Source of the DNA: CAVYVZ01 sp963772065 | GTDB taxonomy: Bacteria > Acidobacteriota > Vicinamibacteria > Vicinamibacterales > UBA2999 | Assembly: GCA_963772065.1 (NCBI GenBank) | Contig: CAVYVZ010000006.1 | Span: 197,628 to 261,627 of the forward strand | Direction of reading: 5' to 3' | DNA length: 64,000 nucleotides | Part shown: in pieces, positions 55,890 to 64,000 of the stretch | Numbering within the stretch: position 1 is the first letter of the stretch | Layout: every line of letters begins with the position of its first letter | Notes under the pieces: model-generated | Seen by the model: the letters and a program-made list of their open reading frames with translations, nothing else | Told to the model about the DNA's origin: nothing | The model's database searches: none | Translations under genes and position numbers: made by a program

Positions 55890-56609
55890 CTTCCATCGAG
55901 CAGTCCGCGCCGAGCGCCTTGCGCAAGCGCTGGATCGCGCGCGCATGAAGCTGCGAGACACGGGACTCGTTCACGCCGATCTCGGCGCCGATCTGTTTCA
56001 TCGTGGCTTCGGCGTAGTAGTAGAGGCCGACGACCTTGCGCTCGCGCGGCGGCAGCGAGGCGATCGCGGCACGCACGCGATCGCGGACTTCGAGCTCTTC
56101 GTACGCGCGGTCCGGCGCGATGGGCTCCGACGGCACGAGCGCGGTCGGGAGCGTGGAGCCGTCGACGTGGTCGCCGGCCGAGAGCGGCGACGTGGATTCG
56201 ATCGTATTGATGCGAACGATCGTCCGGCTGAGCCGCACTTCATCGGATCCGACGCGCGCGGCGAGGTCGGCGAGCGACGGTTCGGCGCCGAGCTCGCGGC
56301 GCAGCTCTTCGCGCGCAGCCTCGAGCTCGCGGCGCTGGCGGCGGACGCCGCGCGGCCACGCGTCACGCCGGAGCGCGTCGATCATCGCGCCGCGCACCCG
56401 GCGCTCGGCAAAGGTTTCGAACTTGATGCCGCGCGCTTCGTCGAAGCGGCACGCCGCGTCGATGAGGCCGAGCATGCCGTCCTGCACCAGATCCCCAGCT
56501 CGATGGAATGCGGCATCGACGAGGCGACCCGGCGCGCCAGCGATTCCACGAAGGGAAGACCGGCGGCGATCCGGGCGCGTTGACTGGCGACGAGAGGCTG
56601 ACGCTGCAT
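55890..56609 (-). CDS. FliA/WhiG-type RNA polymerase sigma factor, frame-broken
   Basis: Alternative sigma factor of about 238 residues. ATG 56609 gives MQRQPLVASQRARI and is preceded by AAGGAG at eight bases. Near 56490 the frame breaks (IEL, then GDLVQDGMLGLIDAACRFD), a missing G in a GGGG run. Region 2 is FDEARGIKFETFAERRVRGA and DALRRDAWPRGVRRQ, region 3 near ELGAEPSLADLAARVGSDEV, and region 4 LPPRERKVVGLYYYAEATMK with the HTH GVNESRVSQLHARAIQRL. This is the FliA/WhiG/SigB-like pattern. It leads the aromatic array. Its C-terminal end is uncertain because no stop separates it from aroDE. Confidence 0.85.
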
Positions 56610-56841
56610 CTGAGGGCTCCTTGGGTTGACTGGCCCGCCACGCGGGCATGCCGGTCGTACCGCAACGAAGGGTCCAGCTCAAAAGCAAATTAAAAGCGAA
56701 AGCTCAAGTCTATAGCTAACCTGCTGTTGCTAAAGCAGTTAGTTTCGTGCCGTGCCGTGCAGGCCTGTGAAAACCTCGGCAATATTGCCAAATATTTGAC
56801 AGTGCAAACTGCGTTAATGACGTTGTGATGACACTGCGATT
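56610..56841 (-). promoter_or_regulatory. AT-rich leader of the sigma/aromatic array with palindromes
   Basis: The 372-base gap upstream of the sigma gene is mostly AT-rich in this first part. It contains a perfect 12-base palindrome GGCAATATTGCC at 56778-56789 and an imperfect inverted repeat (CTAAC...GTTAG) at 56716-56742, both possible operators or leader structures. I could not fix convincing -35/-10 boxes. No ORF is supported. Confidence 0.45.
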
Positions 56842-56979
56842 GGGGACTGGAAGCCGGAGGCGGGGAGCCGGAGGCCGGAGGCCGGAGGCCGGAGGCCGGA
56901 GGCCGGAAGCCGGATGGCCGGAAGCCGGATGACCGGAAGCTGGAAGCTGGAAGCTGGAAGCTGGAAGCTGGAAGCTGAG
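56842..56979. repeat. Tandem array of GGAAGCCGGA/GGAGGCCGGA/GGAAGCTGGA units
   Basis: About 138 bases of 6-9-base direct repeats: GGAGGCCGGAGGCCGGA, then GGAAGCCGGATGACC, then about seven copies of GGAAGCT. It sits between the aromatic array and the HisKA-like gene, immediately before the latter's stop. The same GGAAGC(C/T)GGA unit occurs at 62350-62375 in front of the NusG-like gene. Tandem slip-prone DNA; it may vary between strains. Confidence 0.8.
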
Positions 56980-56981
56980 AT

Positions 56982-57209
56982 CTAGCGCGTCTTGAGGCGG
57001 ATTTCGCGGGCGGTCGTCATTGCATCGAGCACGCTGGCGACAACCTGTGCGGCGCGGGCGCGCGCCATCTCGTCACTCGATTTCGCCTCGAGGAGCTCGG
57101 CGTTGGCGAGGATGATTCCGAGCTGGTTGTTCAGGCGATGGAACAGCAGCCCGATGTCGCCCGTGTCGTCGCCGGCAGTGGTGGTCCGATCGTCGGCGGC
57201 CGGCATCAT
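56982..57209 (-). CDS. Orphan HisKA-like phosphoacceptor peptide
   Basis: A 75-residue acidic protein. GDIGLLFHRLNNQLGIILAN near residues 18-37 is a histidine-kinase dimerisation/phosphotransfer H-box with the His-x-x-Asn-Asn pattern; the rest is one more helix (ARARAAQVVASVLDAMTTAR), which together could form a four-helix dimer. There is no ATPase domain. Start ATG 57209 overlaps the HTH gene by four bases. Next door is an NtrC-type regulator; a phosphorelay or sequestering role is inferred. Confidence 0.7.
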   Translation of the reverse strand: MMPAADDRTTTAGDDTGDIGLLFHRLNNQLGIILANAELLEAKSSDEMARARAAQVVASVLDAMTTAREIRLKTR

Positions 57210-57403
57210 GAGGCTTCTTTTCGCGTCAGCTCTCCGGCTCGGCTGGGGTCGCGCCACAGGGTGTCGACGAAGATACGCACCGAGCCGCCGGCGGTCCGGA
57301 TGTACTCGACTTTCCCGCTGGCGATCCAGTTGTAGATGGTGCGGCGGCTGACCCCGACCAGCTCGCACGCCTTCATGATCGAAATGGTCTTGCGATCCAT
57401 CAT
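57206..57403 (-). CDS. Excisionase/BldC-like helix-turn-helix protein
   Basis: A 65-residue DNA-binding protein of the MerR-like/excisionase superfamily. ISIMKACELVGVSRRTIYNW near residues 7-26 is the HTH, with the wing ASGKVEYIRTAGGSVRIF near 28-45. Start ATG 57403 or 57400. A strong hairpin (57411-57431) lies eight bases upstream and includes the likely ribosome site. It is coupled to the HisKA-like gene and transcribed away from the NtrC-type regulator, which suggests a local regulatory unit. Confidence 0.8.
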   Translation of the reverse strand: MMDRKTISIMKACELVGVSRRTIYNWIASGKVEYIRTAGGSVRIFVDTLWRDPSRAGELTRKEAS

Positions 57404-57410
57404 ATCTTTC

Positions 57411-57431
57411 CCGAGGGGCTTCGCCCCTCGG
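57411..57431 (-). promoter_or_regulatory. UUCG-type hairpin in the HTH-gene leader
   Basis: CCGAGGGGC pairs perfectly with GCCCCTCGG around a three-base loop, ending eight bases before the ATG. On the mRNA its 3' side overlaps GGGAAAG, the only plausible ribosome site. It could hold translation of the HTH and HisKA-like genes low until unfolded. Could also be a member of the genome's palindrome families. Confidence 0.5.
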
Positions 57432-57443
57432 ACTCCCCTACAC

Positions 57444-57515
57444 GCTCACTCGCTCGCCGCTTCGCCGGCTCGCTCCGTTCGCGTGGCTCGCTTCGCTCCG
57501 CTCGCTCGCAGTGAG
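57444..57515. repeat. CGCTCG-rich degenerate repeat between divergent genes
   Basis: A stretch of GCTCGCT, GCTTCGC and GCTCCG units with CTCACT at one end and AGTGAG at the other. It lies in the 219-base gap between the HTH gene and the NtrC-type regulator gene; the remaining gap holds no gene I can support. Low complexity and GC-rich; likely non-coding. Confidence 0.6.
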
Positions 57516-57622
57516 TCGTCGGGATGGTTATCGGAGGCGCTCGCGCGCGGCTGTAGGGCGCGCGGCCGCAGTGTTTCGTTGACCCGGGCCGGACGGGTGT
57601 CAAAATACCGGCGCTCGACTAA

Positions 57623-59028
<1,406 letters not shown>

Positions 59029-59029
<1 letters not shown>

Positions 59030-60463
59030 TGCCTCCCCGCCACAACTACTGGACGATCATTTTCGGAGAAAGCCACGGCATTCCGCGCCGCGACGCAGGA
59101 GGAACTGCTGCCGACGCTGAAGCAACTGCAGGCAAAGCATCCCGATGCGGTGATGATGTGGTTCGCCAGCGGGCGGCTCTGGAAGTCGGAGGACGAGGCA
59201 CGACAGGCGCGCGAGGCGCGGTGGTCCCGAGACAGGGACAGGCCGCGCGGCGATCGACCGCCCGCCTTCGCCCGGAAACCATTCAAGCCGGGCTTCGGCG
59301 TGCCTCCGCCCGGCCCGAGCAGGCCGCGCAGCGGCGAAGGCGGCAAGCCCGAGTGGCGCAATCGGGGGCCGAAGCCGGAGTGGAAAGATCGGGCGCCCCT
59401 TGGCCCGCCGCCTGCCTCGCCGAAGTCGCGCCGCGACGAAGGTTGGAAGCCGCGCGGCGACGAAGGCGGGAAGCCGCGCAGCGGCGAAGGCGGCAAACCG
59501 GAGTGGCGGGATCGTCCACCCGCCTACGCCCGGAAACCATTCACGCCGGGCGACGGCGGGCAGGGCGATCGACCCGCTGGCGCAAAGCCCGCGTGGCGCA
59601 ATCGGGGGCCGAAGCCGGAGTGGAAAGATCGAGGGCCCCTTGGCCAGCCGCCTGCCTCGCCGAAGTCGCGCCGCGACGAAGGCGGGAAGCCGCGCAGCGG
59701 CGAAGGCGGCAAACCGGAGTGGCGAGATCGTCCACCCGCCTACGCCCGGAAACCATTCACGCCGGGCGACGGCGGGCTCGGCGATCGACCCGCTGGCGCA
59801 AAGCCCGCGTGGCGGAATCGGGGGCCGAAGCCGGAGTGGAAAGATCGGGCGCCCCATGGCCCGCCGCCTGCCTCGCCGAAGTCGCGCCGCGACGAAGGCG
59901 GGAGGCCGCGCAGCCGCGAAGGCGGCAAGCCCGAGTGGCGTGATAAGGGTCCGAAGCCTGACTGGAAAAATCGCGGGCCCAAACCGGAGTGGCGGGATCG
60001 TCCTCCCGCCTCCGCCCGGAAACCATTCAAGCCGGGCGACGGCGGCCCCCAGCGTCGGGAGGGCGGTGGATGGAAGGATCGTCCACAAGGCGATCGTACC
60101 GCCGGCGCCAAACCGGCGTGGAAAGACGGCGGCAAAGCTCCCTGGCAGAACCGCGGACCCAAGCCGCCATGGAAAGATCGCTCACAGCCGCCGCGACCGG
60201 ACGGTCCGCGACCAGAAGGTAAAGATCGCTGGCGTGATCGACCGGGCGGGCCGCCTCAGGATCCCGATAAAAGGGGCCGCGACTGGCGGCCCGGCGGCCA
60301 GCACAAGGATCCGCGCGATCGCTTCAAGGTGCCGCGCGACGTCAAGCGCGCGCGCTACAAGGACAAGCTGCGCCGCGACCACACGAATCCGAAGCCTTCT
60401 TCGCCGCCTGCCTCGCCGAAGTCGCGTAGCGACGAAGGCGGGAAGAAAAAGGACGAGGAGTGA
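59029..60463 (+). CDS. Basic tandem-repeat disordered protein with short folded N-domain, one frame break
   Basis: About 477 residues. ATG 59029 (TGATG overlap with the regulator) gives MPPRHNYWTIIF; one extra G near 59061 breaks the frame before EKATAFRAATQEELLPTLK and QLQAKHPDAVMMWFASGRLW. These 65 residues look like a small folded domain. Residues 75-430 are Pro/Arg/Lys/Gly-rich repeats: units such as GKPEWRDRPPAYARKPFTPG, GPKPEWKDR and PPASPKSRRDEGG recur at 216-240-base spacing. The C-terminus is RDRFKVPRDVKRARYKDKLR, basic and non-repetitive. No signal peptide. RNA or DNA binding or condensation is possible; unknown. GTG of the next gene overlaps its stop. Confidence 0.8.
59411..60442 (+). 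repeat. Dispersed palindromic coding units within the repeat protein
   Basis: Four near-identical copies of a 32-36 base unit start at 59411, 59651, 59867 and 60407, each encoding PPASPKSR(R/S)DEGG. The DNA CGCCGAAGTCGC...GCGACGAAGGCG is an imperfect palindrome. The last copy lies outside the long tandem block, next to a conserved-looking C-terminus, which suggests independent insertion rather than simple tandem growth. Confidence 0.7.
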
Positions 60464-60795
60464 TCGCGCACATCGTGCTGCTCCAGCCGCGCGCGGATCT
60501 GACCGCGGCCCAACGGCAGCACGCACTCGACACGCTCGCGCGCGCCGCCGCTGACGTGCCCGAGATCCGGAGGTTCCGCCTGGGACGGCGCGTGAAGCAC
60601 GGTCTGCCGGGCTACGAGCAGCTCATGCCGCAGGACTTCGAGTTCGCCTTGATTATCGAGGTGGAGGACGTCGCGGCGCTGACGCGGGACCTGCAGGCGC
60701 CGGCGCACGCGGCGCTCGGCGACCTGTTCTACCGCGCGACCTCTGCGGCGCTCGCCTACGACTACGCGCTCGACGAGATCGTTTCTTCGACCTGA
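60460..60795 (+). CDS. Dabb (stress-responsive A/B barrel) family protein
   Basis: A 111-residue ferredoxin-like dimeric alpha-beta barrel. IAHIVLLQPRADLTAAQRQH is the first strand-helix, PEIRRFRLGRRVKHGLPGYE the middle, and FEFALIIEVEDVAALTRDLQ with APAHAALGDLFYRATS the His-containing end. The GTG at 60460 overlaps the previous stop. It converges with dusB, overlapping by 34 bases. Some members bind small aromatic compounds or haem; role here unknown. Confidence 0.85.
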   Translation: MIAHIVLLQPRADLTAAQRQHALDTLARAAADVPEIRRFRLGRRVKHGLPGYEQLMPQDFEFALIIEVEDVAALTRDLQAPAHAALGDLFYRATSAALAYDYALDEIVSST

Positions 60796-61844
60796 AAGAA
60801 CTCCGCGATCACGTCGCGCAGCTGCGGGACCGACTCGGCGGCATTCACCTTCACGCGCAGGTGCGATCCGTTGTCGAGCCCCTTTGTGTACCACGAGTTG
60901 AGCGCGCGCAGCTTGTTGATCACCCACCGGTCGTGCCCGCGGGCGATCGTGACCGCGGGTGTCGGGATCGGGAATCGGGGATCGGGGCTGGGCTGCGTCG
61001 GCGCAACGTGGCGGAACCCGGCCGCCTCTCCGTTCCGTTCTTTCAGCAGAAGTTCGACGTACTCGAGCAGGAATTGTCCGCGCTCCTGCAGCGTGATCTC
61101 CCGCGGGCGCTCGCCGCGCGCCAGCGCCGCCGCCTGTTCGAAGATCCACGGATTGCGCAGCGCGCCGCGGCCGACCAGCACGCCCGACACGCGGCCGGAC
61201 GCCATCTTCTCGACCAGCTGCGCTGGTTCGATGCAGTCGCCGCTCCCGAACACCGGAATGCCGATGCTGCCCGCGATCCGATCGATCAGCGCCCAGTCTG
61301 AGGATCCCGAATAGGACTGCGCCGCGGTGCGGCCGTGGACCGCGATCGCCCGCGCGCCGGCGTCTTCCATGCGGCGCGCGAGCTCCGGAGCGTTGATCTC
61401 CGCGTCGCTCCATCCCGCGCGCATCTTGACCGTCACCGGAATCTTCACGGCCTTGGCCATCGCGGTCACGACCGCCTGCGCATGCGCCGGCTCGCGCATC
61501 AGGCTGCAGCCCGCATTGTGCTTCGCGATCTTCGGCACCGGGCAGCCCATGTTGACGTCGACGATGTCGGCGCCCATGCCTTCGACGATCTGCGCCGCGT
61601 CGGCCATCTTCTCCGGATCGCCGCCGAAGATCTGGATCGAGACGGGACGCTCTTCCTCGGTGTATTCCGCGTACTCGAGCGTGCGGTCGATTCCGCGGAC
61701 CAGCCCCTCGGAGCTGACCATCTCCGTCACGACCAGCCCGCACCCGCCGCGCCGCTTGACGAGCCGCCGGAAGGCGGTGTCCGTCATGCCCGCCATCGGG
61801 GCAAGCGCAAACGGCGCCGCAAGATTGATCGATCCGATTTTCAT
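60762..61844 (-). CDS. dusB: tRNA-dihydrouridine synthase with repeat-derived insert
   Basis: FMN enzyme that reduces uridines in the tRNA D-loop (360 residues). ALAPMAGMTDTAFRRLVKR at the start, DVNMGCPVPKIAKHNAGCSL with the catalytic Cys near 107, VTVKMRAGWSD, AIAVHGRTAAQSYSG and GVLVGRGALRNPWIF are the family motifs. Between LLKERNGEAAGF and HDRWVINKLRALNSW lies an extra stretch of about 24 residues with APTQPSPDPRFPIPTPA, encoded by GGGATCGGGAATCGGGG-type repeats, not normal for the family. The ATG follows the NusG-like stop directly. Confidence 0.94.
   Translation of the reverse strand: MKIGSINLAAPFALAPMAGMTDTAFRRLVKRRGGCGLVVTEMVSSEGLVRGIDRTLEYAEYTEEERPVSIQIFGGDPEKMADAAQIVEGMGADIVDVNMGCPVPKIAKHNAGCSLMREPAHAQAVVTAMAKAVKIPVTVKMRAGWSDAEINAPELARRMEDAGARAIAVHGRTAAQSYSGSSDWALIDRIAGSIGIPVFGSGDCIEPAQLVEKMASGRVSGVLVGRGALRNPWIFEQAAALARGERPREITLQERGQFLLEYVELLLKERNGEAAGFRHVAPTQPSPDPRFPIPTPAVTIARGHDRWVINKLRALNSWYTKGLDNGSHLRVKVNAAESVPQLRDVIAEFFQVEETISSSA
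60955..61000. repeat. Short tandem repeat inserted in-frame inside dusB
   Basis: GGGATCGGGAATCGGGGATCGGGG lies here in pieces of four to nine bases. It matches the style of the non-coding repeat at 1842-1907 but here encodes a Pro/Ser-rich loop in DusB while keeping the frame. Found inside a conserved gene between two helices, so tolerance is plausible. Confidence 0.6.
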
Positions 61845-62342
61845 TCAGTACGCTTTGACGTCCGAGGCATCGACTTCGACGCTGACGGCCTGGCCGATCA
61901 GATCGACCGAAAGAATCAGGCGGGCGTGCGCCCCTTTGCGCACCAGCCGCCCGACGACCCCTTTGAGCGGGCCGTGGGTGACTTCGACCGTCATGCCTTC
62001 ACGAATGAGCGGACACGGATCGAACTGGAGATCGCTTTCGACGAGCCGGCGGATGCTCTCGATCTCGTGCTCGGGGATCGGCACGATGTCGCCATCGAAC
62101 GACACGATGTTGACGACGCCGGTGCATTTCAGCACCGGGAGACGGTCCAGACCGTTGAAGCGCACGAAGCAGTACCCGGGAAACAGCGGCCAGTCGATCT
62201 GCTTCTTCCGGTCTTTCCACCGGCTCCACTTCGTGATCGTCGGCAGGAAGGCTTCGATCCCCTTGCGCGCGAGCTGCTCGCGAACGACCTGCTCGTGTCT
62301 CGATCGCGTCCAGATGGCGTACCACGCCGTGCCCTGCTGCAT
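61845..62342 (-). CDS. NusG paralogue (RfaH/UpxY-like antiterminator)
   Basis: About 165 residues. NGN domain: GTAWYAIWTRSRHEQVVREQ, EAFLPTITKWSRWKDRKKQ, LFPGYCFVRFN; KOW domain: IREGMTVEVTHGPLKGVVGR near 115. This is the pattern of specialised NusG proteins that help transcription of long polysaccharide operons rather than of NusG itself. ATG 62342 is chosen because the 17 extra upstream residues (from 62393) are encoded by repeats and a REP-like hairpin. It lies between surA and dusB. Confidence 0.85.
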   Translation of the reverse strand: MQQGTAWYAIWTRSRHEQVVREQLARKGIEAFLPTITKWSRWKDRKKQIDWPLFPGYCFVRFNGLDRLPVLKCTGVVNIVSFDGDIVPIPEHEIESIRRLVESDLQFDPCPLIREGMTVEVTHGPLKGVVGRLVRKGAHARLILSVDLIGQAVSVEVDASDVKAY

Positions 62343-62382
62343 GTTCTCGGCTTCCAGCTTCCGGCTTCCGGCTGACAGCGAC

Positions 62383-62402
62383 GGGCGGCTCACGAGCCGC
62401 CC
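62383..62402. repeat. REP-like hairpin adjoining the surA stop codon
   Basis: GGGCGGCTC-AC-GAGCCGCCC is a perfect nine-base stem directly after the TAG of surA. With the stop codon it reads GTAGGGGCGGCTC on the minus strand, alike in form to the element after chorismate mutase. A mini-array of GGAAGC(C/T)GGA follows at 62350-62375. Confidence 0.65.
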
Positions 62403-63461
62403 CTACGAGCCGCCGGCCGCGGGATCGCCCGCGATCTGCTTCTCGTACACTTTCTTCAGCTCGTCGTTCTTCCACTCGATAATCGCCTGGGCGCGCAGCC
62501 GTGCGAGGAACTTGCGCATCTCGGTCTGCGTACGGGCGCCGGCGACCTTGTCGGCGATCAGGTCGCGCACCGAGTCGAACGGCTGCAGCGCGGCGGTCTT
62601 GAGCGATTCGATCTTGAGAAGCTGATAACCCTTCCCGGTGCGGATCGGCTGGGTGATGTCACCCTGCTTCATCTTGTCGACAAGCTCCTGCAGCTGCGGC
62701 GACATGTCCGAGCGCGAGAACGGGCCGATGAGGCCGCCGTTCGCCTTCGACGGCGAGTCGGACGCCTCGGCCGCCAGCTTCGCGAAGTCTTCCCCCTTGA
62801 GCGCGCGCGCGCGCAGGTCGGCCGCTTTCTTCTGTGCCTCTTCGTCCTTCGTGACGCTCACGCCCCCCTCGGCCTCGGGCACCGTGATGAAGATCTCGCG
62901 GAGCGTCACCGACGGCGCCTCGGTGAAGTCTTCCGGATGCTTCGCGTAGTACTGCCGCGCTTCCTCCTCGGTGATCGTCAGTTTCGATCCGATCTCCTGG
63001 CGCTGGACCTGATCGACCAGCATCTGGCGCTCCAGCTGCTTCCGCAGGTCGTCCATCGTCATGCCTTCCTGCGCCAGCACCTCTTCGAACTTCTTGTCGT
63101 CCTGGAGATTGTTTTCCTTGCGGATATTGGCGACGACCTGCTTGAACTGATCGTCACCAAGCCGGAGACCGAGCTCCTTGCCGTGCTGGAGCAGGAGCAG
63201 CTCGTCGATCGCGCTGACGATCAGCTGGGGCGTCACGTCGGCGAGCATCTTCTTCAGCGTGGCGTCGTTCTTCATCGCCTCGGCGTCGACTTTGCCTTGC
63301 ATCCGCTGACGGATCGCCGACACCTGGCGCGCCTCGAGCTCGGTCTTCGTGATGATGTCGCCGTTCACCTTCACGAGCACCTGCTCGATGATCTCCGCCC
63401 GCATCGGGACCACGAGGATCGCCGCGAACACGGTCGCCGCCGCGAAAAGCTGTTTCTGCAT
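62403..63461 (-). CDS. surA: Peptidyl-prolyl isomerase / chaperone, SurA-like
   Basis: A 352-residue exported folding factor for outer-membrane proteins. Signal peptide MQKQLFAAATVFAAILVVPMRA; the N-terminal chaperone domain has IIEQVLVKVNGDIITKTELE and IDELLLLQHGKEL; one parvulin domain (EAPSVTLREIFITVPEA, GLIGPFSRSDMSPQLQELV, IRTGKGYQLLKIESL) near 180-290. ATG 63461 is used; the first codon of a longer reading is TTG. The leader is AT-rich. mfd is upstream by about 14 bases, so they share a transcript. Its TAG adjoins a hairpin repeat. Confidence 0.9.
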   Translation of the reverse strand: MQKQLFAAATVFAAILVVPMRAEIIEQVLVKVNGDIITKTELEARQVSAIRQRMQGKVDAEAMKNDATLKKMLADVTPQLIVSAIDELLLLQHGKELGLRLGDDQFKQVVANIRKENNLQDDKKFEEVLAQEGMTMDDLRKQLERQMLVDQVQRQEIGSKLTITEEEARQYYAKHPEDFTEAPSVTLREIFITVPEAEGGVSVTKDEEAQKKAADLRARALKGEDFAKLAAEASDSPSKANGGLIGPFSRSDMSPQLQELVDKMKQGDITQPIRTGKGYQLLKIESLKTAALQPFDSVRDLIADKVAGARTQTEMRKFLARLRAQAIIEWKNDELKKVYEKQIAGDPAAGGS

Positions 63462-63474
63462 TATTTTCAATATT

Positions 63475-64000
63475 TTAGCGTATCCGGACGCCCTCGCTCA
63501 AGTCTCGCAGCAGGCCGGAAACCCTGCTGAAGACTCCCCCCTCGGCGCGGGGGTCTTCCGTCGCCGGCCGGAGGATCTCGTCCCTCGTGAACCCGCCGGT
63601 GACCTCGCCGGCGGTCGCCCGCGCCGTCCACCACGACGCCTTGGACGGCGATCCGGCCCGGCCAGCCCGGCTGGCCTTGCGGTCCTCGCCGATCCTCATA
63701 TCCAGCCTAAGTGTCGCAGGTGGCGTGAGTTGGATGTCCTTGCGCTCCTGGACGACCTTGAACAGCCAGGTCGGATCCAGCTTCGCCTCGGGCCTGAACT
63801 TTAAGACGACCAGATGGGCCTCACGGTCGATGGATTCGACGCCCACCCGGTCGGCCAGCAGCCGGATAAAGGCGTACTCGGCCAGGTTCTCGATAGACGC
63901 GGGGGGTGGCCCATACCGATCCCTGGCCTCCTCGATGACCGTGCGCAGCTCGTCCTCGGACCGCACCCCGGCCATACGGCGATAGATCGTCAGCCGCTGG
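63475..64000 (-). CDS. mfd: Transcription-repair coupling factor, C-terminal part (cut by window edge)
   Basis: The visible 175 residues are the C-terminal domain of Mfd, the ATPase that removes stalled RNA polymerase and recruits UvrA. RLTIYRRMAGVRSEDELRTV, then EEARDRYGPPPASIENLAEY, are the typical D7 entry; FIRLLADRVGVESIDREAHL and LKFRPEAKLDPTWLFKVVQE follow. The tail DIQLTPPATLRLDMRIGEDR then turns basic and Ala-rich before ending VRIR. The gene runs off the right end, so N-terminal UvrB-like and helicase domains are not visible. Confidence 0.88.
   Translation of the reverse strand, partial: QRLTIYRRMAGVRSEDELRTVIEEARDRYGPPPASIENLAEYAFIRLLADRVGVESIDREAHLVVLKFRPEAKLDPTWLFKVVQERKDIQLTPPATLRLDMRIGEDRKASRAGRAGSPSKASWWTARATAGEVTGGFTRDEILRPATEDPRAEGGVFSRVSGLLRDLSEGVRIR

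Noticed and set aside
56778..56789. GGCAATATTGCC read as a sigma54 promoter
   Set aside because: The GG and GC are seven bases apart, not ten, so it does not fit the -24/-12 pattern; kept only as a palindrome.
56842..56979. Possible CRISPR array
   Set aside because: Units are 6-9 bases with no spacers of even length and no cas genes; it is a simple tandem repeat.
63510..63545. GAAGACTCCCCC/GGGGGTCTTC inverted repeat as the mfd terminator
   Set aside because: It lies inside the mfd coding region before its stop codon and is imperfect, so a terminator there is unlikely.

Overview
High-GC, gene-dense chromosome of a Gram-negative-type bacterium. An Oar-like TonB receptor with a carboxypeptidase-regulatory N-terminus, a stand-alone PKGSYVP-type domain, a glycan-utilisation operon, a BamA/TamA-like barrel and many acidobacterial-style housekeeping genes suggest Acidobacteriota, probably class Vicinamibacteria. 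That placement is inference from gene content. No rRNA, tRNA, CRISPR, phage or IS was seen.

Layout. (1) 0-14 kb: a minus-strand catabolic operon headed by a ROK repressor (13898 to 1951): an unrecognised large secreted protein, an IolB/KduI-type isomerase, KdgF, KduD, KDPG aldolase, KDG kinase, a small PKGSYVP-domain protein, GH29 alpha-fucosidase and a TonB-dependent receptor. An alginate-lyase-family enzyme lies at the left edge. Together they fit uptake and breakdown of a uronate-rich, possibly fucosylated polysaccharide to pyruvate and glyceraldehyde-3-phosphate. (2) 14-25 kb: CDGSH protein, rho, CoA-binding protein, a GT39-like transferase, GlcD-type oxidase, aminotransferase, coaD, rsmD and recG. 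(3) 25-34 kb, plus strand: lexA, a DUF3467-like gene, nth, a minimal metalloprotease, rsmA, rnj, ftsK and an AMIN-domain amidase. (4) 34-41 kb: pepA, an AtoE-like transporter, a glycosyltransferase and membrane proteins. (5) 41-57 kb: a long minus-strand array. A FliA/WhiG-type sigma factor leads aroDE, trpE-G-D-C-F-B-A, chorismate mutase, DAHP synthase and tyrA; scoA-scoB-thiolase, a JAMM protease and a BamA/TamA-like protein follow with almost no gaps. (6) 57-60.8 kb: a tiny HisKA-like protein and a MerR/excisionase-like HTH protein diverge from an NtrC-type regulator. The regulator is coupled to a basic, disordered, tandem-repeat protein and a Dabb protein. (7) 60.8-64 kb: mfd (cut by the window end), surA, a NusG paralogue and dusB.

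Two features cut across the window. First, many conserved genes carry single-base frame breaks, with about sixteen between 50 and 59.1 kb. This is best read as residual sequence error, so the affected genes are reported as whole composite genes. Second, short oligonucleotide repeats and hairpins appear inside or at the ends of genes: a repeat-like insert in dusB, palindromic units in the 59-60 kb protein, and hairpins directly following the stop codons of chorismate mutase and surA. Repeat colonisation of coding DNA is the most interesting pattern here.
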